Positions 1 to 5,663 of a stretch of 8,938 nt of DNA are shown piece by piece; position 1 is the stretch's first letter; each line of letters opens with the position of its first letter. The notes below the pieces were generated by a model. The model worked only from the letters and a program-made list of their open reading frames with translations, had not been told where the DNA came from and did not search any database. The position numbers were made by a program, and so were the translations under genes. Origin of the DNA: Candidatus Aenigmatarchaeota archaeon (lineage in GTDB: Archaea; Aenigmatarchaeota; Aenigmatarchaeia; CG10238-14); the NCBI GenBank assembly GCA_026397455.1, contig JAPLUX010000093.1, positions 1 through 8,938 of the forward strand, read 5' to 3'.

Positions 1-272
1 TGTATGTATTCATGCAACAAAATATGAAATATATAGGCGTTTACAAGTCTTCTATTCTTACAGGCATTAGTTATCTGTTTGAGTAGACTCCTATTCATGA
101 CGATAAAATTTGAGCCAACAGTATGGAAAGCTCCTATTTGAGAAGGTAAATCTGTCAATCCCAAGATTAACCCAACTCTTCTTTTATTCAAGGTTATCTC
201 GACTGCTCTTTTGACTAAATCAAATATGTCAGCAAAATCAGAACAGTCATTCAACTCGTCTACAAATTCCAT
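1..272 (-). CDS. Partial protein with a zincin-like HE motif (N-terminal 90 residues)
   Basis: An open frame runs on the minus strand from ATG at 272 to the left edge with no stop, so only the first 90 residues are visible. Upstream the frame closes with TAA at 290-288, so ATG 272 is the only reasonable start. The visible part begins MEFVDELNDC and ends in a helix reading FHILLHEYI. LLHEY looks like the first half of an HExxH zinc-binding site, as seen in small archaeal metallopeptidase-like proteins; the second His would lie just outside the window. No signal peptide or membrane segment is seen. It is divergent from the membrane protein at 354, with the 279-304 repeat in the intergenic region. 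I do not recognise the family with certainty, so protease activity is only a guess from the partial motif. Confidence 0.7.
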   Translation of the reverse strand, partial: MEFVDELNDCSDFADIFDLVKRAVEITLNKRRVGLILGLTDLPSQIGAFHTVGSNFIVMNRSLLKQITNACKNRRLVNAYIFHILLHEYI

Positions 273-278
273 GTTACC

Positions 279-304
279 ATTTAGTGTTTATATACACTAT
301 AACT
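279..304. promoter_or_regulatory. 26-bp repeat copy 1 with 18-bp near-palindrome (candidate operator/TATA)
   Basis: These 26 bases are the exact reverse complement of 5560-5585. The core TAGTGTTTATATACACTA (282-299) is palindromic at 16 of 18 positions and contains a TATA-like TTTATATA. It lies 6 bp upstream of the minus-strand ATG at 272 and 50 bp upstream of the plus-strand gene at 354. A second TATA-like box, CTTTATAAA (303-311), would place a minus-strand start site near 280, so the palindrome would sit just upstream of that start. This arrangement suggests an operator for a dimeric regulator; no regulator is assigned. Confidence 0.5.
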
Positions 305-322
305 TTATAAACTTTTCCCACA

Positions 323-331
323 ATATTTAAA
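323..331 (+). promoter_or_regulatory. TATA box for a leaderless transcript of the 354 gene
   Basis: ATATTTAAA is centred at 327, 27 bp before the A of ATG 354. Archaeal TATA boxes usually sit about 25-28 bp before the transcription start, so the mRNA should begin at or next to the start codon. No Shine-Dalgarno sequence precedes this ATG, which agrees with a leaderless message. Confidence 0.55.
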
Positions 332-353
332 CTTTCTTGCATAATTAATAATT

Positions 354-1157
354 ATGATACTAAAGAGCATAAGTGAAGGAATCAAGTTTGCTTTTTCTTT
401 GAATGTAATAATACCGTACATAGTATTGTATTTGATAACCTTCTATGTTATGATCGGTTTATTTTCTACTCTTCTCAATTTTATGCCACTCGGAACAGGT
501 GGACTTAGAGCATTACTTTCTCTAGGCATTTATTTACCATTTTTCATAATAATCGGTCTAGCCTACTTATGGATTCATGGGGCAATCATAGATCAAGCAA
601 AGTATTATCCTAGAAGAAAACCTTTAGCCAAGAGTTTTGAATACTCAACATCCAGATACTTGACTATGTTATGCGCTGCAACTCTTTTCGGCATAATAAT
701 GGTTATAATCTCTTCCCCACCTTACATCGGTCCTCTATTATCCTTTGTTCTTGGTTTGATGTTATTCTACTTGTATCCATCCATAATAGTTGACAAGAAA
801 AGATGCATAGAATCTTTCAAAAAAAGTTTCAACACATTCATGAAATATCCTTTAGAGACTTTTGTTACTTGGTTGTTGACAATTGTGCTGAGTCTTATAA
901 TTGTTGGAATTTTTGCATTGCCTTTGATTATTTTTGTTTTTGCTAATCTGACTGGTATGCCTAACTTACCTACTGCAGCTGGAGTCGAGCAACAAACTAT
1001 GCTCAAATCTTTATTGCCTGGAATCTCTAATGCAGTTCATTCTCCTTATTTCATCATCTATCTTTTCATTTTCTGTGTAGGTTTGGCCATCAACTCATCT
1101 TTCGAAATGGGAACAAGAACAAGACTTTATATCAACACTAGAAGAGCAGAAACATGA
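354..1157 (+). CDS. Six-helix integral membrane protein of unknown function
   Basis: A 267-residue, very hydrophobic protein. Membrane segments appear at about residues 17-42, 52-72, 103-120, 124-143, 168-198 and 231-249, and the C-terminus ends in an arginine-rich tail (RTRLYINTRR). The cytosolic-looking loop near 148-165, with basic and serine residues before a Lys-Tyr-Pro turn, resembles the repeated pattern in archaeal DUF4013/DUF7847-like membrane proteins. That resemblance is from memory and is not proven. No catalytic or transporter signature motif is visible. The start at 354 is supported by a TATA box 27 bp upstream and no SD, suggesting leaderless expression. The stop codon is directly followed by the stop codon of the opposing small membrane protein, with no bases between them. 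Confidence 0.85.
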   Translation: MILKSISEGIKFAFSLNVIIPYIVLYLITFYVMIGLFSTLLNFMPLGTGGLRALLSLGIYLPFFIIIGLAYLWIHGAIIDQAKYYPRRKPLAKSFEYSTSRYLTMLCAATLFGIIMVIISSPPYIGPLLSFVLGLMLFYLYPSIIVDKKRCIESFKKSFNTFMKYPLETFVTWLLTIVLSLIIVGIFALPLIIFVFANLTGMPNLPTAAGVEQQTMLKSLLPGISNAVHSPYFIIYLFIFCVGLAINSSFEMGTRTRLYINTRRAET

Positions 1158-1352
1158 TTATTTTCTTATTCTTTCGATAACAACATTCAATAAACGACTT
1201 AAAATAAAAATTATTAATCCAAAGATTATTCCGATTATAACTGCAAAAGCATAATCCGAAGGTTTTCCCATTAAAAAATCTACGAATAAAGAAAAAATGA
1301 ATGTTATTATTGCAACTATGATAAAAATAAAATAAGGGTTTCTAATTCCCAT
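1158..1352 (-). CDS. Small two-helix membrane protein
   Basis: A 64-residue protein with two strong hydrophobic segments at about residues 6-27 and 35-53. They are separated by a short polar turn (MGKPSDY), and a basic end (ERIRK) closes the protein, making a helical hairpin. I do not recognise the family. The upstream Cys-rich gene's stop TAG (1358-1356) is followed immediately by GTG then ATG. The start is either GTG 1355 or ATG 1352; I take ATG. Either way translation is coupled to the preceding gene. It is the last gene of a three-gene minus-strand operon headed by the winged-helix regulator, and its stop abuts the stop of the convergent membrane gene. Confidence 0.7.
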   Translation of the reverse strand: MGIRNPYFIFIIVAIITFIFSLFVDFLMGKPSDYAFAVIIGIIFGLIIFILSRLLNVVIERIRK

Positions 1353-1355
1353 CAC

Positions 1356-1625
1356 CTATTCTTTAACGCATTCTTCATCCTTACAGAGATAACCTTCCCC
1401 GAGATAAGAACAACCCATATTATTCATGCACATAGCCACGCAAACACATTTTCCATCTTTACATTTTGGGTTGGGTATCATTTTTGTACAGTTCATCGAA
1501 CAATCTGAATTAATTTCACATTCTTTTTTTTCAATCGGCCTGATAAAGAACGATACGATAAAAAAACAGACCATTATCATGATGAATGTAATCAACATAA
1601 CAACCAACGGGTTTACTCCTTTCAT
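1356..1625 (-). CDS. Membrane-anchored cysteine-rich small protein
   Basis: An 89-residue protein with one N-terminal hydrophobic segment (about residues 7-28) acting as a membrane anchor or uncleaved signal. A cysteine-rich domain follows, with ten cysteines at residues 36, 42, 46, 55, 60, 62, 66, 72, 81 and 86. A further Cys (20) is in the anchor. The even number and spacing suggest disulphide knots outside the membrane rather than zinc binding, and the pattern recalls archaeal surface cysteine-cluster proteins. No lipobox is clear. ATG 1625 is preceded by AGTGATGAG, an SD-like sequence overlapping the upstream gene's TGA stop, with a 4-nt gap between the genes. This indicates an operon with the regulator. 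Its function is unknown; it could be a surface sensor or redox protein. Confidence 0.75.
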   Translation of the reverse strand: MKGVNPLVVMLITFIMIMVCFFIVSFFIRPIEKKECEINSDCSMNCTKMIPNPKCKDGKCVCVAMCMNNMGCSYLGEGYLCKDEECVKE

Positions 1626-1629
1626 CTCA

Positions 1630-2121
1630 TCACTTTTTCTCTTCTTTTACCAAATCTTTAACAGCAGAAAACAGGTTGAAATTTCTTATAATATCTTTTG
1701 TAGAGACTAAAAAGAATTCCATCTCTCCCCCTTGGTCTTTACATTTTAACCTCATCTCTCCCATGAAAGTCGTATAATCGTTGAAATCTTTGTTTATAGC
1801 CGCAAAAATACAATTTTTTCCCATTCCTTCCCCTTTAGCTGCGAATACTATTCTAGGAAATACTTCAACCATTTTTTCTAAACATTTGTTCATTTGATCT
1901 CGTGAGTTATTGCATGAGCCACAAGTGAATGAAATTAGTTCAATATCCAATTTTGATAGATCAGGCAAGCCAGTGTATGTCATCAACATTTTTTTCTCGA
2001 GTCTTCCCCTTATTCTCGTGACGGTCGACTGGAAAGTGTTCAGTTTTTGTGCCAATTGCCTGTCACTAATCTTACTATTCCTCAAAAGCTCAAGCAAAAC
2101 TTCCATTTCTCTTTTCTTCAT
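1630..2121 (-). CDS. Winged-helix (Lrp/AsnC-like) transcriptional regulator
   Basis: A 163-residue protein from ATG 2121. Residues about 5-45 form a helix-turn-helix (MEVLLELLRNSKISDRQLAQ, then a recognition helix rich in Ser/Thr/Arg). The following half alternates strands and helices, as in the small-ligand-binding domain of Lrp-type regulators. It has a Cys pair (CGSC, 67-70) and a further Cys at 80. An upstream in-frame ATG at 2166 would add 15 residues, but the TATA-like box lies inside that extension and is centred 27 bp before 2121. I therefore prefer the shorter, leaderless form. It is divergent from argF and leads an operon with two small membrane proteins. Autoregulation and control of argF are plausible inferences. 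The Lrp assignment is moderate; the HTH itself is clear. Confidence 0.78.
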   Translation of the reverse strand: MKKREMEVLLELLRNSKISDRQLAQKLNTFQSTVTRIRGRLEKKMLMTYTGLPDLSKLDIELISFTCGSCNNSRDQMNKCLEKMVEVFPRIVFAAKGEGMGKNCIFAAINKDFNDYTTFMGEMRLKCKDQGGEMEFFLVSTKDIIRNFNLFSAVKDLVKEEKK

Positions 2122-2143
2122 ATTACATATTGCTTCCAAGAAA

Positions 2144-2155
2144 TATTTAAATAAA
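2144..2155. promoter_or_regulatory. Shared palindromic TATA region for divergent regulator and argF
   Basis: The block TATTTAAATAAA contains the perfect palindrome ATTTAAAT (2145-2152) and can serve as a TATA box in both directions. Its centre is 27 bp from the regulator's ATG at 2121, giving a leaderless message. On the other strand it is about 25 bp from 2173, giving an argF message with either a leaderless ATG 2173 or an 18-nt leader before ATG 2191. The two genes would share one promoter core, so their transcription may compete or be jointly repressed. Confidence 0.5.
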
Positions 2156-2178
2156 AAAGAATCCATAATTTGATGGAC

Positions 2179-2185
2179 GAGGGAG
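2179..2185 (+). promoter_or_regulatory. Ribosome binding site deciding the argF start
   Basis: GAGGGAG ends 5 nt before ATG 2191 and can pair with the archaeal 16S rRNA tail. It favours ATG 2191 over the in-frame ATG 2173 and TTG 2170. Homologues of this enzyme also usually begin just before the FLSIDD-like segment. Confidence 0.45.
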
Positions 2186-2190
2186 TTAAA

Positions 2191-3111
2191 ATGAAGAAAG
2201 ATTTTCTAAGTATTGATGATATAAAGAAAGAAGAAATCCTTGACGTTATTGATTTAGCTATTCAATTGAAGAAAAAACCTATAGGGAATTTTCTAAACGG
2301 TAAAGTTTTCTGTCTTCTCTTTGAGAAACCATCCACAAGAACAAGGGTCTCATTCGAGAGTGGTATAAAACAATTGAGTGGAAGTACGATTTATCTGGAT
2401 GCAACAACCAGTCAGATATCAAGAGGAGAAACTGTAGAGGATACGGCAAGGGTTCTAGATAGATATGTTAACGCGATAATAGCAAGAGTGTTTTCTCATA
2501 AAACTTTGGAAATCATGTCTAAATATATGAACGCTCATGTCATCAATGCCCTATCCAATCTAGAACATCCTTGTCAAATTCTAGCAGATTTAATGACAAT
2601 AAAAGAAAGATTCAAGGATTTTAACTCTTTGAAATTAGTTTACATTGGTAATGGCAACAACGTGTGCAATTCTCTGCTCTTAGGATGTGCAAAAGTCGGA
2701 ATGGATATGGCTGTCGCTTGTCCAAAAGGATATGGACCAGATGAAAAAATAGTTGAATTAGCAAGAAATTATACAAATGTATCAAAATCTAGTGTTACAA
2801 TCGGAATAGAGCCTAAAGAAATGGTTAAAGATGCAAACATAATCTACAACGACACGTTCATCAGCATGGGGAATGAAAAAGAAAAACAAAAACGATTGGG
2901 CATTTTCGTACCAAAATACCAAGTCAATGAAAAACTTTTGAGATGGGCATCATCAGACGTCTTCTACATGCATTGTTTACCTGCACACAGGGGAGAAGAA
3001 GTAACACCAGAAGTCATCGATGGTCCAAGGTCTATTGTATTCGATCAAGCTGAAAACAGAATGCATGTACAGAAAGCTTTGATACTGAAAATGATGGGGA
3101 TAAAATTTTAA
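2191..3111 (+). CDS. argF: Ornithine carbamoyltransferase
   Basis: This cytosolic enzyme transfers the carbamoyl group of carbamoyl phosphate to ornithine, giving citrulline, in arginine biosynthesis (or the reverse in arginine catabolism). The 306-residue length is normal for the family. Numbered from ATG 2191, the carbamoyl-phosphate loop STRTR is at about 48-52 and HPCQ at 126-129. The ornithine-side SMG motif is at 225-227 and the HCLPAHRGEEV block, with its catalytic Cys and Arg, at 261-271. SMG and HCLP distinguish it from aspartate carbamoyltransferase. Start choice rests on GAGGGAG upstream and the normal family N-terminus; ATG 2173 is an alternative. It is divergent from the winged-helix regulator and convergent with the aminotransferase operon. 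The sequence does not say whether it is biosynthetic (ArgF) or catabolic (ArcB), since no other pathway gene is in view. Confidence 0.95.
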   Translation: MKKDFLSIDDIKKEEILDVIDLAIQLKKKPIGNFLNGKVFCLLFEKPSTRTRVSFESGIKQLSGSTIYLDATTSQISRGETVEDTARVLDRYVNAIIARVFSHKTLEIMSKYMNAHVINALSNLEHPCQILADLMTIKERFKDFNSLKLVYIGNGNNVCNSLLLGCAKVGMDMAVACPKGYGPDEKIVELARNYTNVSKSSVTIGIEPKEMVKDANIIYNDTFISMGNEKEKQKRLGIFVPKYQVNEKLLRWASSDVFYMHCLPAHRGEEVTPEVIDGPRSIVFDQAENRMHVQKALILKMMGIKF

Positions 3112-3122
3112 TTATTTTTTTC
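3112..3122 (+). terminator. Oligo-T stretch after argF
   Basis: Directly after the argF stop, the plus strand has a run of seven T's (3115-3121) followed by a pyrimidine-rich stretch. Archaeal transcription commonly ends at such T-runs without a hairpin. The same bases encode the lysine-rich C-terminus of the convergent gene, so the T-run could be coincidental. Confidence 0.3.
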
Positions 3123-3525
3123 CTTCTTTTCTCCAAACTTTATCGACTTTTCTTTGATGTCCTATCCAAGTACCATCGACTCTTTCTAAGAACTCTTTCT
3201 CTTTAGCGTCAGCTAAGTCATGTGCCTCAACATCATAACGAAGTCCATATTTTTGAGAAGCGAATTTTTCAATAGATTCATGCAGGGCAACAGCTTTAAC
3301 ATCTATCTTCCCTTTTATGTCATCGTCGATGTAAATTTTATCCTTAGTCTTGGCCCAACTGCCCACGTAACTCTCATGTTTTTTTATGATAATCTTGTTC
3401 TTTATCTTTTCGCCATCGTATTCGAAAGAAACCCAGTCTTTTCCGAATTGAATATTCTTGACTTTTTCTCTCTTTAAAATCCTGACTAAGTATCTTGTGA
3501 ATATTCCTCTATGTCTTAACTTCAT
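3112..3525 (-). CDS. 137-aa protein with HExxE...H motif (putative metal-binding)
   Basis: This small basic protein has a strand-rich first half. A helix then carries HESIE at residues 82-86 (HExxE), followed by KYGLRYDVEAHDLADAKEKE with a third histidine at 102. The arrangement recalls short archaeal and phage proteins with an HExxE helix followed by a YGL...AH segment, possibly a minimal metal-binding or zincin-like fold; peptidase activity is not shown. A tryptophan/lysine-rich tail ends the protein. ATG 3525 overlaps the aminotransferase TGA by 4 nt (ATGA), so translation is coupled to that gene. GAGAGAGTTGAG just upstream can serve as SD. The stop codon directly abuts the argF stop on the other strand. 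I do not recognise a named family. Confidence 0.75.
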   Translation of the reverse strand: MKLRHRGIFTRYLVRILKREKVKNIQFGKDWVSFEYDGEKIKNKIIIKKHESYVGSWAKTKDKIYIDDDIKGKIDVKAVALHESIEKFASQKYGLRYDVEAHDLADAKEKEFLERVDGTWIGHQRKVDKVWRKEGKK

Positions 3526-4751
3526 CTCAACTCTCTCACGATTTTTTCGATTATTGAGATACCTTGGTTTGCATCATCTTCTTTTATGATTAAAGGGGGT
3601 GCAATTCTTAGTGTCTTAAAACCACAACCCAACAACAGCAATTTATTCTTGAAAGCTTTCTGAACAACAATATCTCTCTGTTTTTCATCGTTGAACTCTA
3701 CCCCAATCATCAAGCCCAACCCACGAACATCAACGATTTTTTCTGGGTATCTTTCTTGCATTTCTTTAAACCTTTTCATGAAATAATCTCCCATGATGTT
3801 TGCATTATCAATCAGTTTCTCTTTTTCCATGATCTCTATCGTTTTCAAACCGACAGCTAAATCAATTCTATGTCCACCGCCCCAAGTGGAAGAAACAGCT
3901 CCCGGTTCATTCGGGTCATATTTTTTTGATGACACGACTGCACCGACTTGCAAAGACTTGCCAACAGTCATTATATCCGGTTCAACATCGTAATGTTGGA
4001 AAGACCACCATTTTCCAGTCCTTCCCATCCCTGCTTGTATCTCATCGAATATCAGAGGCACGTCATGTTTTTTTGTTACTTCTCTCAGAGTTTTTATGAA
4101 TTTTTTGCTCGCTGGCCTGTAGCCACCTTCACCTTGTATACATTCAACAATGACAAAAGCAGGTTCCGCCTCTCTTTTTATCAATTCTTCTAATTGGTTT
4201 ATGTCTGGGTCGTTATCATCCGTGCAATATTTTATCAACTCATTGTTAACCTCTGGATAGTATTTCTTCTGGACGGCTTTGCTGTCTGTGAAAGATAACG
4301 CACCGATAGTCCTGCCGTGGAATGCCCTGAAGAATGAAACTCCTGCCAATGGCCCTTTTTTCCTGTAAGCAAACTTTATAGCATTCTCAACAGCTTCTGC
4401 CCCACTGTTTGTGAATAGAACTCTTGACAAATTTCTTGGAGTTATTTTAAGAACTTTTTCAGCTAGTTTGATTTGCTCTTCAGTGTAAAAATCCTGTCCA
4501 GCGATTTTATGAGCACCCACTTCACTAAAACTTCTTAGGACTCCTATTATTTCTGGATGTCCATAACCGATGTTGCAAGAACAGACGTTAGAGTTGAAAT
4601 CCAAGTAAACTTTTCCATCAACATCCTCTAGAAAACATCCACTTCCAGTTTTTATTGCCAGAGGATAGGCGAAAGTCGTCTCGATACAGGATTTTTTAGT
4701 TCTTTTAACTATATTTTTTGTCTTGCGTCCTGAAAAGATTTTCCAAAACAT
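3522..4751 (-). CDS. Class-III PLP-dependent aminotransferase (ornithine/acetylornithine/GABA type)
   Basis: A 409-residue fold-type I enzyme. Visible signatures are NSGAEA (115-120, phosphate loop), FHGRT (144-148, ring stacking), FDEIQAGMGRTGK (235-247, Asp236 to the pyridine nitrogen) and TVGKS with the Schiff-base Lys265. TWGGG (289-293, Thr to phosphate) and LRIAPPL (Arg382, substrate carboxylate) complete the active site. The family transfers omega-amino groups from ornithine, acetylornithine or GABA to 2-oxoglutarate; some archaeal members are amino-acid racemases. Proximity to argF makes ornithine a reasonable substrate, but specificity cannot be read from sequence alone. About 20 extra basic residues precede the usual start. 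A TATA box 25-26 bp upstream of ATG 4751, with no SD, suggests a leaderless message. It is coupled by ATGA overlap to the HExxE protein. Confidence 0.92.
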   Translation of the reverse strand: MFWKIFSGRKTKNIVKRTKKSCIETTFAYPLAIKTGSGCFLEDVDGKVYLDFNSNVCSCNIGYGHPEIIGVLRSFSEVGAHKIAGQDFYTEEQIKLAEKVLKITPRNLSRVLFTNSGAEAVENAIKFAYRKKGPLAGVSFFRAFHGRTIGALSFTDSKAVQKKYYPEVNNELIKYCTDDNDPDINQLEELIKREAEPAFVIVECIQGEGGYRPASKKFIKTLREVTKKHDVPLIFDEIQAGMGRTGKWWSFQHYDVEPDIMTVGKSLQVGAVVSSKKYDPNEPGAVSSTWGGGHRIDLAVGLKTIEIMEKEKLIDNANIMGDYFMKRFKEMQERYPEKIVDVRGLGLMIGVEFNDEKQRDIVVQKAFKNKLLLLGCGFKTLRIAPPLIIKEDDANQGISIIEKIVRELR

Positions 4752-4772
4752 AATATAATATTGGCTTCTTGG

Positions 4773-4780
4773 TATAAATT
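4773..4780 (-). promoter_or_regulatory. TATA box for leaderless aminotransferase mRNA
   Basis: On the minus strand this reads AATTTATA. It is centred about 25-26 bp upstream of the ATG at 4751, the spacing expected if transcription starts at the start codon. It overlaps the stop codon of the 29-residue small ORF by two bases (4779-4780). Confidence 0.5.
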
Positions 4781-4868
4781 AAAAATGCTCTCTACTTTCA
4801 CGTTTTCTTCTTTTTATAAATTTTCTTGCTTTTATCTTCATCGTCATTCTCTTATGTTTTCTCGGCAT
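4779..4868 (-). CDS. 29-residue highly basic small protein
   Basis: A complete small ORF from ATG 4868 to TAA 4781-4779 begins MPRKHKRMTM and ends KRESREHF. Fourteen of 29 residues are Arg or Lys, with two His and only two acidic residues. ATG 4868 sits 4 nt after the TGA stop of the Hsp20 gene and is preceded by GGGATGAT, a good archaeal SD match. This indicates translational coupling as the second gene of that operon. Its size and composition recall nucleic-acid-binding micro-proteins such as ribosomal protein L41e, but I do not claim homology. It could be RNA-binding or a chance frame; the SD and tight placement argue for a real gene. It is too short for most gene callers. Confidence 0.55.
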   Translation of the reverse strand: MPRKHKRMTMKIKARKFIKRRKRESREHF

Positions 4869-4872
4869 TTTA

Positions 4873-5490
4873 TCATCCCATTACTTCTATCTTTAGTAAA
4901 CCATCCTTAAAACTCTTGTTTAAAATTTCTATGTTAGGTCTAATAGGAATAAGCTTAAAATATGCCTTGTCTCCAGCAAAAGCCTTTATTTCTAAAGATT
5001 GTTCTAGCTTCCTTATCTCGATATCGTTTGGATTCTTAACATCCGGTAATTTTATGTTTATAGTCTCTTTATTACCGACTTTCTCGATTTTTGTCTCTGG
5101 TTCTTCTGTCACCTTTGGTATTTTCTGTTTTCTCTCGACTCTTTCTTCAACTCCTCCAATACCTTCTCTCACACCTAGCTTTCTCTTGATTTCAGGTTCA
5201 ATTTTTCTGTATTCGCCGGCAGTGTTAACCTTGATTTCAGGTTTCATTCCTGGTCCACTCTTGATTATGATGTTTATACCCCCGCCCTTGAAAGGATTTT
5301 CCATATCGAATTTTGGGAACTTGATGAACATAGGACCGAAGACTTTGTCTATCCTTTCGAATTCTTTATCTATATTTTCAAACATGTTGTAATGCTTTCT
5401 AACTCTAGTATCCTGTCCACAATAAGGGCAAGCTATCCAATCATCCTTCAACGCCTTTCCACATCTTCTACATTTTTTTGATTCGAACAT
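4873..5490 (-). CDS. Zinc-ribbon / Hsp20 (alpha-crystallin-like) small heat-shock protein
   Basis: A 205-residue cytosolic protein with two parts. The N-terminus carries a zinc ribbon with CRRC (C7, C10) and CPYC (C21, C24). After an amphipathic, charged middle with a Gly-rich strand segment (69-82) and a variable linker, residues about 141-205 look like an alpha-crystallin domain. Its LPDVKNPNDIEIRKLEQSLE is the typical strand pair, a YFKL strand follows, and the closing strand reads FKDGLLKIEV. Small heat-shock proteins hold unfolding proteins in soluble form. The zinc ribbon may mediate assembly or client/RNA contacts, which is an inference. The acidic/basic linker (about 105-140) looks disordered. 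It shares an operon with the downstream 29-aa basic ORF. The divergent 272-bp region upstream may hold its control sites, including the 26-bp palindrome-bearing repeat. Confidence 0.82.
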   Translation of the reverse strand: MFESKKCRRCGKALKDDWIACPYCGQDTRVRKHYNMFENIDKEFERIDKVFGPMFIKFPKFDMENPFKGGGINIIIKSGPGMKPEIKVNTAGEYRKIEPEIKRKLGVREGIGGVEERVERKQKIPKVTEEPETKIEKVGNKETINIKLPDVKNPNDIEIRKLEQSLEIKAFAGDKAYFKLIPIRPNIEILNKSFKDGLLKIEVMG

Positions 5491-5559
5491 ACTATCTAAT
5501 CTTTATTTCTTTATCTTTTTTAACTTGTTTATTTTTCATTCTTATAGTTTACACTCATC

Positions 5560-5585
5560 AGTTATAGTGTATATAAACACTAAAT
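5560..5585. promoter_or_regulatory. 26-bp repeat copy 2 with 18-bp near-palindrome
   Basis: An exact reverse-complement copy of 279-304. The core TAGTGTATATAAACACTA (5565-5582) is palindromic at 16 of 18 positions and contains TATATAAA. It lies 69 bp from the Hsp20 start and 177 bp from the start of the gene at 5763. It could be an operator, a TATA-containing promoter core for either side, or both. Confidence 0.5.
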
Positions 5586-5601
5586 ATTTATAGTTTACTA
5601 T

Positions 5602-5621
5602 TAGAGGTTCTGTTAACTCTA
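5602..5621. repeat. Short hairpin-forming inverted repeat
   Basis: TAGAG (5602-5606) and CTCTA (5617-5621) are inverted copies around a 10-base loop whose inner bases can add two more pairs. It is a small structure and is weak on its own, but it lies directly beside the stronger repeats at 5626-5670. Confidence 0.35.
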
Positions 5622-5625
5622 CGGG

Positions 5626-5663
5626 TCTTATAATTAAGGTGTAAACTGAGGGTCTTTATAAGA
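5626..5663. repeat. 8-bp inverted repeat and imperfect direct repeat
   Basis: TCTTATAA (5626-5633) and TTATAAGA (5656-5663) are perfect inverted copies separated by 22 bases. The same blocks also form an imperfect direct repeat, GGGTCTTATAA (5623-5633) and GGGTCTTTATAA (5650-5661). The mix of direct and inverted symmetry is unusual in a short intergenic stretch. Confidence 0.45.

Noticed and set aside
1426..1710. 94-codon open frame on the plus strand
   Set aside because: Antisense to the Cys-rich gene and the regulator, whose reading frames show clear structure and operon spacing.
2122..2166. Upstream ATG 2166 for the winged-helix regulator
   Set aside because: The extra 15 residues would contain the TATA-like element, while the 27-bp spacing to ATG 2121 fits a leaderless start and the HTH begins soon after.
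4826..5392. 188-codon open frame on the plus strand
   Set aside because: It lies antisense over the zinc-ribbon/Hsp20 gene and is Ser/Phe/Leu-rich low-complexity sequence, as expected from the complement of a Lys/Glu-rich gene.
5492..5539. 15-codon minus-strand ORF upstream of Hsp20
   Set aside because: It is Lys-rich sequence from an A-rich leader, with no ribosome site and too short to support.
279..5585. The two 26-bp copies as terminal inverted repeats of a 5.3-kb transposon
   Set aside because: The interval holds housekeeping-type genes and no transposase, and the copies sit in promoters with palindromic cores, so an operator is the simpler reading.
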